From contig JAFYMM010000089.1 in NCBI GenBank assembly GCA_017550055.1, forward strand, positions 1 to 5,608: 5,608 bases of DNA. The letters are read 5' to 3'. Both the position numbers and the translations under genes were made by a program. Below, in pieces: positions 5,371 to 5,608 of this stretch. Position 1 is the first letter of the stretch, and every line of letters starts with the position of its first letter. The stretch comes from Paludibacteraceae bacterium (GTDB lineage Bacteria; Bacteroidota; Bacteroidia; Bacteroidales; Paludibacteraceae). A model generated the notes under the pieces. That model was not told where the DNA came from, did no database searches, and saw only the letters and a list, made by a program, of their open reading frames with translations.

Positions 5371-5608
5371 TTATTGCAATATTACTGTTTCGTTATAAGT
5401 AATTGATTTCAAGTTGTTCAAACTCAATTCTTTTGCTTTTTCTGGAAGTGGAGCATAGTGCACCTCTGTGGTCAATGCCTGAGCCTCATCCGAAAGTATA
5501 TATTTCAATAAATCAAGTGTTGCCATAGCCTGTTCCTTACTGCGATTTGAATAATTTTGTTCTTTATAAACTATCATCCAAGTGAATGTCGAAATAGGAT
5601 AAGCTCCA
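5371..5608 (-). CDS. pstS: Phosphate-binding protein PstS, C-terminal part only
   Basis: The minus-strand frame is open from the window edge to TAA at 5373-5371, giving 78 residues. The visible N-terminal side reads GAYPISTFTWMIVYKEQ, the conserved GAYPI..FTW..VYK block near the C-terminus of PstS. It is followed by a helix (MATLDLLKYILSDEAQ) and HYAPLPEKAKEL, the usual PstS tail with the 'Y.PLP' motif. In Bacteroidetes PstS is normally an exported, periplasmic or lipid-anchored protein; its signal and most of its phosphate site lie outside. The internal Met at 5577 is not a start, because homology continues upstream of it. First gene of the operon as far as visible. Confidence 0.9.
   Translation of the reverse strand, partial: GAYPISTFTWMIVYKEQNYSNRSKEQAMATLDLLKYILSDEAQALTTEVHYAPLPEKAKELSLNNLKSITYNETVILQ

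Noticed and set aside
5368..5385. Imperfect 18-bp palindrome around TATTGCAATA at the pstS stop codon
   Set aside because: It is short, A/T-rich and without a T run; it is as likely to be chance as an operator or processing site.
5371..5577. A separate 68-residue gene starting at the Met at 5577
   Set aside because: The frame continues upstream to the window edge with conserved PstS sequence (GAYPISTFTW), so this is the tail of pstS, not a small gene.
1..5608. CRISPR arrays, tRNA/rRNA genes, transposases, defence genes, Pho-box-like operator repeats
   Set aside because: None was seen on either strand by reading; the pst operon promoter, where a phosphate regulator would bind, lies beyond the right edge.

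Overview
The window looks like an ordinary chromosomal stretch from a member of the Bacteroidota, most likely Bacteroidales. The grounds are two divergent promoters of the Bacteroidetes type (TTTG-like -33 box, 19-20 bp spacer, TAnnTTTG -7 box), A+T-rich intergenic DNA, no strong Shine-Dalgarno sites, and protein sequences that resemble that group. I cannot name a genus.

Layout. Positions 1-1351 (minus strand) hold nearly all of a cytosolic M20C aminoacyl-histidine dipeptidase (pepD), cut off at its C-terminus by the window edge. Positions 1352-1545 are a divergent promoter region. It contains a pepD leader with a small 5' hairpin and five GTTATTA units, back to back with the promoter of the next gene. 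Positions 1546-2430 (plus strand) encode a complete TIGR01212/YhcC-type radical SAM protein that must start at a non-ATG codon. Positions 2431-2689 separate this gene from the convergent pst operon. This gap holds a long bidirectional terminator, which is itself the central arm of a 129-nt cloverleaf-like set of nested inverted repeats, and a second partial copy of the same element that touches the pstB stop codon.

Positions 2690-5608 (minus strand) are a high-affinity phosphate transporter operon in the order pstS (C-terminal part only) - pstC - pstA - pstB. PstS is the phosphate-binding protein, PstC and PstA form the membrane channel, and PstB is the ATPase. The pstS-pstC and pstC-pstA gaps are 10 and 4 nt. 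The pstA-pstB gap is 192 nt and is filled with nested inverted repeats and no recognisable promoter. No phoU follows pstB; the operon runs directly into the repeat region and the convergent radical SAM gene.

The genes are housekeeping types. The parts that deserve attention are the non-coding ones: the cloverleaf element and its partial duplicate at 2416-2691, the folded pstA-pstB spacer at 3465-3664, and the repeat-bearing pepD leader. I see no defence system, CRISPR array, transposase, tRNA or rRNA.
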